NCBI GenBank assembly: GCA_965218945.1
Contig: OZ244718.1
Coordinates: forward strand, 2,790,001 to 2,854,000
DNA from: DAOUJW01 sp965218945
GTDB lineage: Bacteria > Chloroflexota > Dehalococcoidia > Lucifugimonadales > UBA2985
Direction of reading: 5' to 3'
DNA: 64,000 nucleotides
Shown here: in pieces, positions 21,084 through 30,428 of the stretch
How the letters are laid out: the number at the start of each line of letters is the position of its first letter
Position numbering within the stretch: the stretch's first letter is position 1
Position numbers and translations under genes: made by a program
The notes under the pieces: generated by a model
What the model was told of the DNA's origin: nothing
Seen by the model: only the letters and a program-made list of their open reading frames with translations
The model's database searches: none

Positions 21084-21521
21084 CTAGGCGGGCTTGAACA
21101 CCGGAACGGTAACCGTCTCCGATCTCTCCTCGAAGACCACCTCTACGGGCATACCGATCTTGATGTTCTTGCTCAGATCCGCCGGGTCGATGTCCACTTG
21201 CACCAGGTTGGTGGGCATCTTGCACCCCTCCTCCAGGTCCACCATTGCCACCACGAACGGCACGTCGTCCGCCCAACCTCGATGCGGCGGCCTTATCACC
21301 ACGCCGAAGGTGTGCAGGGTGCCCTTGCCGGAGCACTTAATCCACTCGGTATTGCGGGAGAAGCAGTCGGGGCAGAAATCCCTGGGATAGAAGTAGGCCT
21401 GGTTGCAGTCGTTGCACTTGCGCACCCAAAGCTCCCCCTCCTTGCACTTGTCCCAGTAGAACTGCGTCTCCTGGTTGGGTATGGGCGCAGGCTTGGCTGC
21501 CGGTGGGCGTTGCTGTGTCAT
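21084..21521 (-). CDS. DUF35 OB-fold zinc-ribbon protein, acyl-CoA associated
   Basis: 145 residues. A zinc ribbon (CNDCNQAYFYPRDFCPDC, near 40-57) precedes an OB-fold with SGKGTLHTFGVV and PFVVAMVDLEEG, the DUF35 pattern. In archaea and bacteria these proteins bind and channel CoA thioesters to a partner thiolase (known for the HMG-CoA synthase complex). The partner gene is immediately upstream in the same operon. Confidence 0.9.
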   Translation of the reverse strand: MTQQRPPAAKPAPIPNQETQFYWDKCKEGELWVRKCNDCNQAYFYPRDFCPDCFSRNTEWIKCSGKGTLHTFGVVIRPPHRGWADDVPFVVAMVDLEEGCKMPTNLVQVDIDPADLSKNIKIGMPVEVVFEERSETVTVPVFKPA

Positions 21522-21561
21522 AACTCCCTCCTGAGATGATGAAGTGTTGGTGTGCTGAACG

Positions 21562-22743
21562 CTAGTCTACGGCCAGGACCGCCGTGCCGCCGGACGACAG
21601 GGATCCCCCTGTGCCGTGGCAGAAGGTCAGCTTGGCGTCCGGGACCTGCCTCGCTCCGGCCTCGCCCCTGAGCTGACGCACCGCCTCTATCATCAGGAAG
21701 ATGCCGTAGGCGCCCGGATGGGTGTAGGATAGGCCGCCGCCCGCCGTGTTCAAAGGGAAATCGCCGCCGGGGGCAGTGCGCTGGCCTCGCACGAAGTCCG
21801 CCGCCTCACCGCGACCGCAGAAGCCGAGGCTCTCCAGGGTCAGCATCACGGTGTAGGTAAAGGAGTCGTATATCAGGGCCAGGTCGAAGTCGTCGTGGGA
21901 CACGCCGGCCATCTCGAACGCCCTGGGACCGGTCTCCCTGGCAATCAGTGACGTGAGGCTCGGCATCTGGCTGATCATGCCGTGGTCGTGACCCTCGCCT
22001 GCGCCGAGAATCCATACAGGGGGCTTCTTCAGGTCCCGCGCCCTCTCGGGCGTGGTTATGACGTAAGCTCCACCCGCGTCGGTCACCAGGCAGCAGTCCA
22101 GCAGGTGGAAGGGCCAGGATATCCAGCGAGAGTTGTGATAGTCATCAAAGGACATGGTCAGGGGTATCTCCGCCGCCGGGTCGTGGATGAGCGCCCTGGG
22201 ATTGAGGGCCGCCCACTTGCGGGTGGACACCGCTATCTCCGACATCGCCTCGCGGCATCGGTCCTCTCCAAACTCGTGCATGTACCTGGCGCAGGCCATC
22301 GAGTAGTTGATGGGAGCGCCGATATACCCGTAGGGCGTCTCGAACTGGCCGCCCGGGGACGCCGGCCCGCCGCCTTCGATACCGCCTCCGCCTCCGAAGA
22401 ACCGCCTGGAGTGGCCCGCAGAGCCGTGAACAACCAGAGCCGTCTCGCAGTAGCCGGCCGCAATGGCCGCCAGCGCGTGACCCGCGTGTATCACGAAGGA
22501 GGAGCCGCCGACGGACGTGCCGTCGGTGAACCTTGGAATAATGCCCATGTGCTCCGCGAACCCCATGGTGTTGCCGGAAGAGAAGATGGCGTCCACGTCG
22601 CCCTTCTTCAGCCCGGCGTCATCAAGGGCGTTGGAGGCGGCCTCCACAAGAAGCTGAAGGTCGGATTTCCTGTTCTCCAGGTATCCCAGCTCGTCGGATT
22701 CCGCCGCGCCCACTATAGCCGCCGCTCTACTGATATTTTCCAT
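21562..22743 (-). CDS. Thiolase-like protein (SCP-x type), partner of DUF35 protein
   Basis: About 393 residues from ATG 22743, preceded by GGGAGG; an upstream ATG at 22815 is not supported. Thiolase N-terminal half (AAIVGAAESDELG, ALDDAGLKKGDVDAIFSSGN) and C-terminal motifs (GGGLSYTHPGAYGIF, FCHGTGGSLSSGG). At the usual nucleophile position the sequence reads TSVGGSSFVIHAG without Cys, as in many SCP-x-like proteins, so classical thiolysis is doubtful. The downstream Cys-His (FCHG) is present. It is paired with DUF35. Confidence 0.87.
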   Translation of the reverse strand: MENISRAAAIVGAAESDELGYLENRKSDLQLLVEAASNALDDAGLKKGDVDAIFSSGNTMGFAEHMGIIPRFTDGTSVGGSSFVIHAGHALAAIAAGYCETALVVHGSAGHSRRFFGGGGGIEGGGPASPGGQFETPYGYIGAPINYSMACARYMHEFGEDRCREAMSEIAVSTRKWAALNPRALIHDPAAEIPLTMSFDDYHNSRWISWPFHLLDCCLVTDAGGAYVITTPERARDLKKPPVWILGAGEGHDHGMISQMPSLTSLIARETGPRAFEMAGVSHDDFDLALIYDSFTYTVMLTLESLGFCGRGEAADFVRGQRTAPGGDFPLNTAGGGLSYTHPGAYGIFLMIEAVRQLRGEAGARQVPDAKLTFCHGTGGSLSSGGTAVLAVD

Positions 22744-22916
22744 GTCTACCTCCCTGTTCTCCGTATCAAGATAGCTGGTAGCCCATAATATGCCAGTCTC
22801 CGATGCAGCGAGCATAGCACCTCAGCACAACGCTGGCAACCATCTTGTTGGGGCGCGTCGTGAGCAACGCTCAGCGCGCAAGGTGGGCTGGATTCCTGCC
22901 TCCGCAGCAAACCCGA

Positions 22917-22948
22917 ATGCAGGGGCGGTTCGCGAACCGCCCCTGCAT
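22917..22948. repeat. Perfect 32-bp palindrome
   Basis: Arms of 16 bases starting ATGCAGGGGCGGTTCG, perfectly self-complementary with no loop. It lies between two minus-strand genes, downstream of pgsA. No T-run follows on either side. A dispersed palindromic repeat unit or a transcription-blocking cruciform; function unknown. Confidence 0.6.
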
Positions 22949-22989
22949 CCAGTTGGTATCAGGCGACGCCAACCAGACGAAAGCGCGCC

Positions 22990-23589
22990 TTAAGCCTTTG
23001 GAAGCGCGCGGTAGATGTGCCAGAAGCGGTGTAAGGACGTGAAGGCCGCAAGGACAGCGATGATTACCAAGGCTACTGTGACCTGGTCCAAAAGAAGGCC
23101 CGCCGCCAGCGCCAGCACCCTCTCCGGTCTCGTCATTATCCCCACCTTGCAATCGATGCCCAGGCCCTCTCCGCGGGCGCGGAGGTAGCTCACCATGAAG
23201 GAGCCTATCAGGGCAAGGTTTATCAGCACCACCTCCGGTATCGAAAGCGGGTCCAGGTAGAAGACCAGCAGCCCCAGGAAGACCACCGCCTCGGCAACGC
23301 GGTCAATGGTGGAGTCCAGGAGAGCGCCCCTCGGTGAAGCTGTGCCGAAACGACGCGCCAGAGCGCCGTCGGCCATGTCCATCAGCGCGGCGACCAGTAG
23401 CAGTATGCCGCCTCCGAGGAAGTTGCCGGCGCTGATCCAGTACGCCGTCGCTCCGCTGACGAGCAGTCCAAGCAGCGTCACCTTGTTGGGAGACAGGCCT
23501 ATCTTCCCCAACGCAACCGCAAGGGGATTCTCCAGGTAGCGGCTGGTCAGAAGTCGGGTCCGGGTTCTGAGATCCTGCCAGGATGCCAT
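22990..23589 (-). CDS. pgsA: CDP-alcohol phosphatidyltransferase, probable phosphatidylinositol-phosphate synthase
   Basis: 199 residues, integral membrane with about five or six helices. The catalytic signature is complete: D-MA-DG-AL-AR, eight residues, G-ALL-D-STI-D. Context favours a phosphatidylinositol-phosphate synthase of actinobacterial type over a phosphatidylglycerophosphate synthase: it starts 5 bases after a PimA-like glycosyltransferase gene that follows inositol-phosphate synthase. Substrate assignment is inference from context. Confidence 0.83.
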   Translation of the reverse strand: MASWQDLRTRTRLLTSRYLENPLAVALGKIGLSPNKVTLLGLLVSGATAYWISAGNFLGGGILLLVAALMDMADGALARRFGTASPRGALLDSTIDRVAEAVVFLGLLVFYLDPLSIPEVVLINLALIGSFMVSYLRARGEGLGIDCKVGIMTRPERVLALAAGLLLDQVTVALVIIAVLAAFTSLHRFWHIYRALPKA

Positions 23590-23594
23590 GGAAG

Positions 23595-24764
23595 CTAGGG
23601 GATGACGCCTTCCTTGGGGTGGTCCAAGCTGCCGTTGGTGCTCGTTGAGCCGGCTCGTTGGGTCATAACGAATTCATAGTACTCGGTAATTCGAGCCGCT
23701 ACCTGCTCCCAGTCGTACTGGACGGCAGTCAGCCTCCCTCGGTTGCCCATTTCCTCTCTCAGAGCGGGGTCTTCCAGAAGGGTCTCCAGGGCCTCTTCCA
23801 ATCCCTCTTCGTCATTGGGAGGAACCATCAGGCCTTCGCGACCGTGAGTCATCACCGATGAGTACCCCTCTATGTTCGTTGCGACTATGGGCTTGCCTGC
23901 CGCCATAGCCTCCAGCAGGACGATGCCGAAGCTCTCCTTGCCGGTGGCCGGCGAGCAGAAGATGTCCGCTGTCTGGTAGTAGCGCGGTAGATCCTGGAAG
24001 GACACGGAACCCAGGAAGACCACGTCCTCGATGTGACGCTCAGCAATGAACCGGTAGGCCTCCCGCTCCGCGTCACCCGGCCCCACCACCAGCAGGCGCG
24101 TGTTCGGGTACTTCCACTTCAGCTTGCTAAACGCCCCCAGCAGGTATTTGAGGCCCTTCCGCTTCTCCAGGCGTCCCACGAACAGGATGTTCAGCTTCCC
24201 GTCCTGGAACTCCTCTATGGGTGGTGCAGGAGTTGCGAAGCGGGACACTTCAATGCCGTTGGGGATGACCCTGTAGTCGCCGGGGAAGTGTCTACTGACG
24301 TAGCTAAGGGCCGGGTTTGAAACAGCGATGCGGCCGTCCAGCTTATTGAACCACCGGTTCAGAATGTATTTGCCCACCCAGTAGATATGCCCGCTGCCGT
24401 TGAAAGCGTGGAAGGTGCCCACGTTCACGGCGCGGGACTCCTGAAGTACGAACAGCGGCAGCATGGGCGTCAGCGGCTCGTGGAGGTGGATCACGTCGAA
24501 GTTCTCCTCCCGCAGCATCCGCTTAATGCGCGGCTCAAGCCACACCGAAAGGGAGATTCTCGCCGTGGTGCCGCCGGTCGGGACCGGGACGGACCTGCCC
24601 AACCGGATCAGCTCCTTATCGAGGATGCTGGGAGTCCCCGAAAGGGGCGCGATGACATTTACGTGATGACCCGCTTTAATGAGGTGCTGGCCCAGATGGG
24701 ATATGTGGGCCATCACGCCACCGGGGTAGGCGTAATCGTAAGGGGATACCAGGGCTATTTTCAT
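23595..24764 (-). CDS. GT4 glycosyltransferase, PimA-like
   Basis: 389 residues, GT-B fold. The N-terminus (ALVSPYDYAYPGGVMAHISHLGQHLIKAGHHVNVIAP) closely follows PimA, the GDP-mannose-dependent phosphatidylinositol mannosyltransferase. FDVIHLHEPLTPM and the C-terminal nucleotide-sugar segment (GRLEKRKGLKYLL, ATGKESFGIVLLEAMAAGKPIVAT) are intact. It acts at the inner membrane face. It sits between ino1 and the CDP-alcohol phosphatidyltransferase in one operon. Mannose as donor sugar is inferred. Confidence 0.85.
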   Translation of the reverse strand: MKIALVSPYDYAYPGGVMAHISHLGQHLIKAGHHVNVIAPLSGTPSILDKELIRLGRSVPVPTGGTTARISLSVWLEPRIKRMLREENFDVIHLHEPLTPMLPLFVLQESRAVNVGTFHAFNGSGHIYWVGKYILNRWFNKLDGRIAVSNPALSYVSRHFPGDYRVIPNGIEVSRFATPAPPIEEFQDGKLNILFVGRLEKRKGLKYLLGAFSKLKWKYPNTRLLVVGPGDAEREAYRFIAERHIEDVVFLGSVSFQDLPRYYQTADIFCSPATGKESFGIVLLEAMAAGKPIVATNIEGYSSVMTHGREGLMVPPNDEEGLEEALETLLEDPALREEMGNRGRLTAVQYDWEQVAARITEYYEFVMTQRAGSTSTNGSLDHPKEGVIP

Positions 24765-24802
24765 CTAATGTCGCCCGTTCCCTGTCCGGCAGACGGTCGT
24801 AT

Positions 24803-25876
24803 CTAGTTCTCCTCTATGAACGCCTCGACCATTCGACGGGCCTCATCGTCGGAGTACTGAACGGGCGGGGATTTCATGAAATAGGCCGCCGGCCCCTTGA
24901 GGGTGCCGCCAATGCCTCGGTCCAGCGCCAGCTTGCAGCATCGGATGGCGTCCACCACCACCCCCGCGGAGTTGGGGCTGTCCCACACCTCAAGCTTGAG
25001 CTCCAGGTTTATGGGAACGTCCCCGAAGGTGCGCCCCTCCATGCGTATGTGACACCACTTGCGGTCTCCCAACCAGGGCACGTAGTCACTGGGGCCTACG
25101 TGTACGTTGCTCTCCCCAAGGTCGTAGTCGAGCTGGGATGTCACGGAGTTGGTCTTGGATATCTTCTTGGACTCCAGGCGGTCCCGTTCCAGCATATTGT
25201 AGAAGTCGGTGTTGCCGCCAAAGTTCAACTGGTAGGTGCGCTCCAGCTTAATGCCTCTCTCCCTCATCAACCGGGTCAGCACACGATGAGTGATGGTCGC
25301 CCCAAACTGCGACTTGATGTCGTCGCCGATAACGGGCAGGTTCTTCTCCATGAAGCGTTTCTGCCAGAAGTCCTCCCGGCCAATGAACACCGGAATGCAG
25401 TTGACGAAGCCACAGCCCGCCTCCAGTACCTGCTCCACGTACCACTTGGTGGCAGATTCACTACCCACTGGAAGGTAGTTTATCACCACGTCGGTCTCCC
25501 TCTCCTTGAGGATATTTACAATGTCGGCGGTGGAGCCGGGGGCTTTGACAATAATCTGTGACAGGTACTTGCCCAGGCCGTCGTGGGTCATGCCTCGCTC
25601 TACAGGCACACCCATAAAGGGCACGTCAGCGAACTTCATGGTGTTGTTGGGCGGCTCAAAGATAGCCTGGGACAGGTCCTTACCAACCTTGTTCTTGTCT
25701 ATGTCAAAGGCTGCAACGAAGTTGATGTCTGATATATGGTAGCCGCCCAGCACAGAGTGCATCAAGCCGGGGATGAACTCGTCTTCGGGCGCTTCCTGGT
25801 ACTTGTACACTCCCTGCACAAGAGAGGAGGCGCAGTTGCCGGCGCCGATTATAGCTACGTTGATACTAGACACCAT
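24803..25876 (-). CDS. ino1: Inositol-3-phosphate synthase
   Basis: Converts glucose-6-phosphate to inositol phosphate with NAD. 357 residues, prokaryotic length. NAD fold IIGAGNCASSLVQGV, then GLMHSVLGGYHISDINFVAAFDID, VINYLPVGSE, GDDIKSQFGATITHR, LNFGGNTDFYNMLERDRLESKKISKT and WDSPNSAGVVVDAIRCCKLA, all close to actinobacterial Ino1. First gene of the inositol-lipid cassette; it supplies the head group for the phosphatidyltransferase. Confidence 0.95.
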   Translation of the reverse strand: MVSSINVAIIGAGNCASSLVQGVYKYQEAPEDEFIPGLMHSVLGGYHISDINFVAAFDIDKNKVGKDLSQAIFEPPNNTMKFADVPFMGVPVERGMTHDGLGKYLSQIIVKAPGSTADIVNILKERETDVVINYLPVGSESATKWYVEQVLEAGCGFVNCIPVFIGREDFWQKRFMEKNLPVIGDDIKSQFGATITHRVLTRLMRERGIKLERTYQLNFGGNTDFYNMLERDRLESKKISKTNSVTSQLDYDLGESNVHVGPSDYVPWLGDRKWCHIRMEGRTFGDVPINLELKLEVWDSPNSAGVVVDAIRCCKLALDRGIGGTLKGPAAYFMKSPPVQYSDDEARRMVEAFIEEN

Positions 25877-26043
25877 TGACTCCTTACACTACGCTAGTTC
25901 CGAATTCAGCCGAAATTGGGCTGTCGATTTATCGGTTGAGCATATCATTTTTTGCCTGGCAAGTCGAGAGGAACGCCTATCGCGCTCCCTCCCTGCGATA
26001 CAATCCGCGTGCCGCCCGTAGGGTAGTCCATTGCATTGGGCAA

Positions 26044-26271
26044 CTAGATGGGAGGCGCTTGCTGCTTGTCCAACCGCTTTCGATGCAGGACCTCCAGACC
26101 AATGCCCATAATCAGGGGAACAATCCCCAGGACAAATCCCCCTATGATCATAAACGCGCCCATGCCAATGACCACGCCGTTCCACAAGGCGGTCCACCTG
26201 TGGCGCTTGATCTGGCCGACTTCCGGCCCAGGTCCCTCTGCCGGTCCCTCTATTTGTTTCCGTTCCTCCAT
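26044..26271 (-). CDS. Small membrane protein, unknown
   Basis: 75 residues: a Pro/Gly/Glu-rich start, an HRWTALWNGVVIGMGAFMIIGGFVLGIVPLIMG segment that makes one long or two short membrane helices, and a basic tail (HRKRLDKQQ). No family recognised. Same strand as ino1 and 167 bases upstream of it, so possibly the first gene of that transcript. Confidence 0.5.
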   Translation of the reverse strand: MEERKQIEGPAEGPGPEVGQIKRHRWTALWNGVVIGMGAFMIIGGFVLGIVPLIMGIGLEVLHRKRLDKQQAPPI

Positions 26272-26771
26272 AGGTCTGACACCTTCACTTTGCTTTGGAC
26301 GTCAGTAGCTAGTCACAGAAGCCTGGACTATGTCACTGAGTCTGAAGAAATATAGCGCTACACTAACATTGTTGAGGTGTTATAGCAAGTTAGCGGAGTT
26401 GCCGGTATTCCCGGGGTGTGTTGGTATTAGCAAATAACACGACCCAAGCGCCAGACCACCCCTGCTTCCGCAGGGGTCTATAGTCCCATATTACAGGGGG
26501 CGTGGATTCCTGCCTACGCAGGAATGGGTGAAGAGAGGCGCATTATCCCAGCGGAGTTGGCAATACCAACACGTGTTGAGAATACCGAGTTGCCTTGCCG
26601 CGCGGTTTGCCTTAGCGACATGACAACTAGCGATTTCCGGAGGAATCCCCGCGGCGAGCTAGGCACCCGCCATATCATCCCGCAGCCCACCATCATCAGA
26701 AGAGCCGCCCGTTTTTCGCCTATGCACCGGAGCGTGATTAGTACAGACGGCCCTGGGCCATCCGGCCGGCG
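26272..26771. repeat. 500-base gene-free region with an inverted-repeat element
   Basis: Outer arms of about 25 bases at 26404-26428 and 26562-26586 (GGTATTC...GTGTTGGTATT and its complement) bound a 183-base unit. Inside are the palindromes CCCCTGCTTCCGCAGGGG and ATTCCTGCCTACGCAGGAAT. GCGGAGTTG also recurs on both sides. No gene seen; it looks like a miniature mobile element or nested repeats. Confidence 0.6.
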
Positions 26772-27947
26772 TCACCACTTGGTGGACTCCTCCGCGTACA
26801 TGTGGTCGGGCAGTGTGTAGCGGATCCCTTCCTCGTCGAACAATGAAGCATCAAGCAGTGACGTGAACCTGACGAAATTGCTGTCTTGGCGACGCTTCGG
26901 AAACAGCTTGCTCAGGACTTTGCCATAGCGCTGCTGCATCCTGAACCACCAGACAGCGCCAAAGGCGGATAATGGAGGATACATCAGTGAATCGGCAACC
27001 TCGTTTCCGATAAGCCCGCGGGAAACGCGGTACACGTACCCGGCTAGCTCGCGGCGGTCGGCCGGTTCTGTCCTTCCGGCAATCAACGGAGCTGAGTTGA
27101 CCAGGGAATGTGCCATGACCACCGACTCCGAGGGGAAGTCAGGCTCGCACGTGAGGGCGATCTCCCACAGTCTCAGCGCTTCATCGGCATCGCGGAAGAG
27201 GATGGTCTCGGGAATGCCCATCAGATACCCCGAATAACGCCAGACGGCCATGAAGCTATCGTACTCTTCGTCATTGTATTGAGCGCCCAGGGTTTTCATG
27301 TGTTTCAGCAGCCTTGCAGAAAAAGCGGAGATGGCGGAACCCAAATGCGCAGCGCTGATCGGCGCGCCCCAAGCTTCGGTATCCCACTCTTCAGAACGGC
27401 TCAGGAGGTGTCTTAGCTGTGCGTGAACTATCCTGATGCGGACGGAAAGCTTCCAGCCGTCTCCGTCCCTGTACAGGCCGCCGGGAAGGAATATCTCCAT
27501 CATGTGGCGGTTATTTTGCCCCAAACGCCTGACGCCCTGATCGCGCACCCGCCCGGTGATGAAGAAGGACTTTGCTATATTCGTTGTGAATCCTTCTATC
27601 AGAACGCCTGCTACGAATGCCGCCAGGATCACCTGTGAGTTCCTGTGAAACATGCGGACAGCCGGGGCGAATGTTGAATAGTCGAGCCATTCCGGTACAG
27701 CTTCCGCTTCTTTGAAGAATCTTCGCAGGGAGGCCGGCGCTTCTCGTAGAGCCTCCTCACCTTCGTTGTCCATAGCATTTTGGATGAGTATGCTTGCCTC
27801 TTCCGGGTTAAACTTCGAGAGGTCATCCGTCATCTCTTCGCCCAATGGGTCACCAACGTGTGTGTGAGCGATGTACTTGTCTGCTATATCGGGGGCGATG
27901 GCGCGCGCCTTTTCGTAACCCGGCATGTAATCAGTCGGTATTTTCAT
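26772..27947 (-). CDS. MpaB/DUF2236 (rubber-oxygenase-like) family protein
   Basis: 391 residues, mostly helical. RFFKEAEAVPEWLDY, AGVLIEGFTTNIAKSFFITGRV, MMEIFLPGGLYRDGDGWKLSVRIRIVHAQLRH and LMGIPETILFRDADEALRLWEI match the mpaB/latex-clearing-protein catalytic domain, a haem-binding oxygenase family. The substrate is unknown. It starts 44 bases after the MMPL exporter gene and is probably co-transcribed with it. Confidence 0.82.
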   Translation of the reverse strand: MKIPTDYMPGYEKARAIAPDIADKYIAHTHVGDPLGEEMTDDLSKFNPEEASILIQNAMDNEGEEALREAPASLRRFFKEAEAVPEWLDYSTFAPAVRMFHRNSQVILAAFVAGVLIEGFTTNIAKSFFITGRVRDQGVRRLGQNNRHMMEIFLPGGLYRDGDGWKLSVRIRIVHAQLRHLLSRSEEWDTEAWGAPISAAHLGSAISAFSARLLKHMKTLGAQYNDEEYDSFMAVWRYSGYLMGIPETILFRDADEALRLWEIALTCEPDFPSESVVMAHSLVNSAPLIAGRTEPADRRELAGYVYRVSRGLIGNEVADSLMYPPLSAFGAVWWFRMQQRYGKVLSKLFPKRRQDSNFVRFTSLLDASLFDEEGIRYTLPDHMYAEESTKW

Positions 27948-27991
27948 TGGCGCTTACACCCCCAAGCAGTTCTGCTCTCGACAATATGAGC

Positions 27992-30178
27992 TTAATCTTC
28001 CAGAGGCTCTACTCGCAGATCCGGAAGCCAGCTCAGCCAAGATGGCAGATACCAGTTTCGTGCCCCCAGCATCTCCATTGTAGCAGGAACCAGCACCGAC
28101 CGAACAAGCGTCGCGTCCAGAAGTATCGCTACGGAGAGGCCGAAACCCACCTGCTGGTTGATGATGGTATCCCCGGAGGCAAATGCGCCGAACACCGCGA
28201 CCATTATAAGAGCGGCGCCCGTGATTAGACCTGCCGTCGACCTCAACCCGTAGGCCACCGCCTCTGCGTTGTCACCGGTCTGGTCGTAGCGCTCCCGGAT
28301 GCGGCTCAGCAGGAATACGTGATAGTCCATTGAGAGACCGAAGAGTATGGAGAAGAGGAACAGGGGTATCCACACGTCGATGACCTCGGCGTGCTGGAAA
28401 CCCAGCAGCTCCGTGCCCACGCCCTTCTGGAACACCAGGACCAGCAGACCATACGCAGTGCCCACGGAGAGGAGGTTCATTGCAACGGCCTTGATGGGAA
28501 TGACTATCGACCGGAATACCAGCATCAGTATGATGAAGCTGAATCCCAGCACGAACGCGAAGACAATGGGCGTATATGTGGCGACTATAGAGAAGACGTC
28601 CGTGGCCTCCGCGGTCACACCTCCGACCAAGGCTTCAGCGTCAACCCCTCCAAAAGCGGAAGGGATGTACTGGTCGCGGATCGTGGTCACTACGTCTACG
28701 GCCGCCTGGCTGCTGGGCTCCCCGGGGATGATTACCGTCAGCAGAGCCAGATCCCCGGAGGAGTTGACCTCAGGGGGAACAGGTGGGACCAGCAAGCGGC
28801 TATCGCCCATGAGAGAGGCCTGCAGCTTCCCAATAGCCTCCTGCACGCCGGGGCTGTTTATATCACCGTCGACGACGATTTCCGTGGGGTTGACCAGCCC
28901 AAAGGAGAACTCCTCTTCCATAACGAAGAAAGCCTCCCTGGTCTGTGCGCCTTCGGGGAAGGCGTCAACACCGTTGAGCCCCGTCTTGATGTCGAAGTAG
29001 AAGAAGATTGCGGCAAGCATAGGGATGCCTATAGCCAGGACGCTGATGATGGGGCACCTGGTTACCTTGACGGTTACGAACTCCCAGAACCCATGATGCT
29101 GGGCCTCTGGGGTTTCGACTTTGCCTCTACCGATGAAGGGTATTGGCAACAGGTTCACTCTCGACCCCATCAACGCGAGCACGGCCGGCAGAAGCGTCAG
29201 TGTAGCCGCCAGTGCAACCAGCACTACGAGGATAGCCCCCAGAGCAAGCGACTGGAAGAAGGAGAAGGGGACTATCAGAAGCCCGCAGAGAGCAACGACC
29301 ACGGTGAGGCCGCTGAAGAGCACCGTGCGGCCCGCCGTTGCGCCCGTTCTCGCGGTCGCCTCGTGCTTGTCCAGGCCGCGGCCCATCTCGTCCCTGAAGC
29401 GGGATATTATAAGAAGCGAATAGTCGATGCCCACCGCAAGGCCAATCATGGTGATCATCAACGTCACGAAGAACACCAGCTCAAAGACCTGGCCTATGAG
29501 CGCCGCCAGTCCCAGCGCGGCGATGATACAGATAACGGACAACCCTATTGGCACCAGCGCGGCTACGATTGTGCCAAAGAGCACCACGAGGATGAGAAGC
29601 GCCACTGGCACTCCCACGCGCTCTCCCTGCTCCAAGTCATGCCTGGCAAGCTCGTTGGTCTCCACTGAGATGGTGGCAGTCCCCACAATGAGCACGCGGA
29701 ATTCGCTTGCCGCGTGCGCTTCCTCGACGATTTCCAGGATGTGCTCGACGTTTCTCTCTGCCTCTTCCAGGTCGCCGGTCAGCGCCAGGGGTATAAGGGT
29801 GGTCGTGCGGTCGGGGGATACCAGAGCCTCGTTGTTCAACTGGTAGTAGTGCTGCCCCAGGGTTACCTGATCGCTGCCCAGCGCAATGATCTCTTCGTAG
29901 AGCGTTTCCACTCTCTCACGGAATGCCGGGGCGTCTACGGTCAGGGACTCCGATTGAACGATAACCGTTTCGGTTATCGGCTCAGGGCCTCGGAGCCTGT
30001 CCTCCAATAGACGCGCCGCGCGCACGGACTCCGCGCCGCCGCCCATTCGGAACTCAGTGGTAGTACCGCTCTCCAGCAGGCTCCCGCTTAGCGCCCCTCC
30101 AATCAGGGCCACGAGCAGCCAGAGTGCAATGGTCAGCAACGGCTTTCGGGAGCTGACGCGGGCCAGAAACTCCGTCAA
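27992..30178 (-). CDS. MMPL/RND-family membrane exporter
   Basis: 728 residues: helix 1, a periplasmic domain (residues about 40-190), a helix cluster of five or six, a second helix, a second periplasmic domain and a final helix cluster. GLAVGIDYSLLIISRFRDEMGRG and FGLSMDYHVFLLSRIRERYDQTG carry the conserved Asp-Tyr proton-relay motifs of the MMPL family. These export lipids or hydrophobic compounds using the proton gradient. Downstream lies the MpaB-like gene. Confidence 0.93.
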   Translation of the reverse strand: MTEFLARVSSRKPLLTIALWLLVALIGGALSGSLLESGTTTEFRMGGGAESVRAARLLEDRLRGPEPITETVIVQSESLTVDAPAFRERVETLYEEIIALGSDQVTLGQHYYQLNNEALVSPDRTTTLIPLALTGDLEEAERNVEHILEIVEEAHAASEFRVLIVGTATISVETNELARHDLEQGERVGVPVALLILVVLFGTIVAALVPIGLSVICIIAALGLAALIGQVFELVFFVTLMITMIGLAVGIDYSLLIISRFRDEMGRGLDKHEATARTGATAGRTVLFSGLTVVVALCGLLIVPFSFFQSLALGAILVVLVALAATLTLLPAVLALMGSRVNLLPIPFIGRGKVETPEAQHHGFWEFVTVKVTRCPIISVLAIGIPMLAAIFFYFDIKTGLNGVDAFPEGAQTREAFFVMEEEFSFGLVNPTEIVVDGDINSPGVQEAIGKLQASLMGDSRLLVPPVPPEVNSSGDLALLTVIIPGEPSSQAAVDVVTTIRDQYIPSAFGGVDAEALVGGVTAEATDVFSIVATYTPIVFAFVLGFSFIILMLVFRSIVIPIKAVAMNLLSVGTAYGLLVLVFQKGVGTELLGFQHAEVIDVWIPLFLFSILFGLSMDYHVFLLSRIRERYDQTGDNAEAVAYGLRSTAGLITGAALIMVAVFGAFASGDTIINQQVGFGLSVAILLDATLVRSVLVPATMEMLGARNWYLPSWLSWLPDLRVEPLED

Positions 30179-30428
30179 GAGGCTACTCCATTCATTTCAG
30201 ATTGAGTGCGAGTTTATAGCATACACTCAAATGGTCGGCTATGAGAACTCCCGCTGCGCCTGGGCTGCCGCCCGTCGCCACTTCCCAACCAAGGGTCGGA
30301 TACCCTCACTCAAAAGACGGACGGAGAAACAAGTGGCAGGCTCCTCGCTATTCCCCGCCAGGCCAATGTAATATAGCATCAGTGGTGAATGCGGTCGCAG
30401 ACCTGACATCTCCGGAGTCGCAAGTATT

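Noticed and set aside
22933..23152. Open frames across the 32-bp palindrome
   Set aside because: They read through a palindrome and the end of pgsA in the wrong strand or frame.
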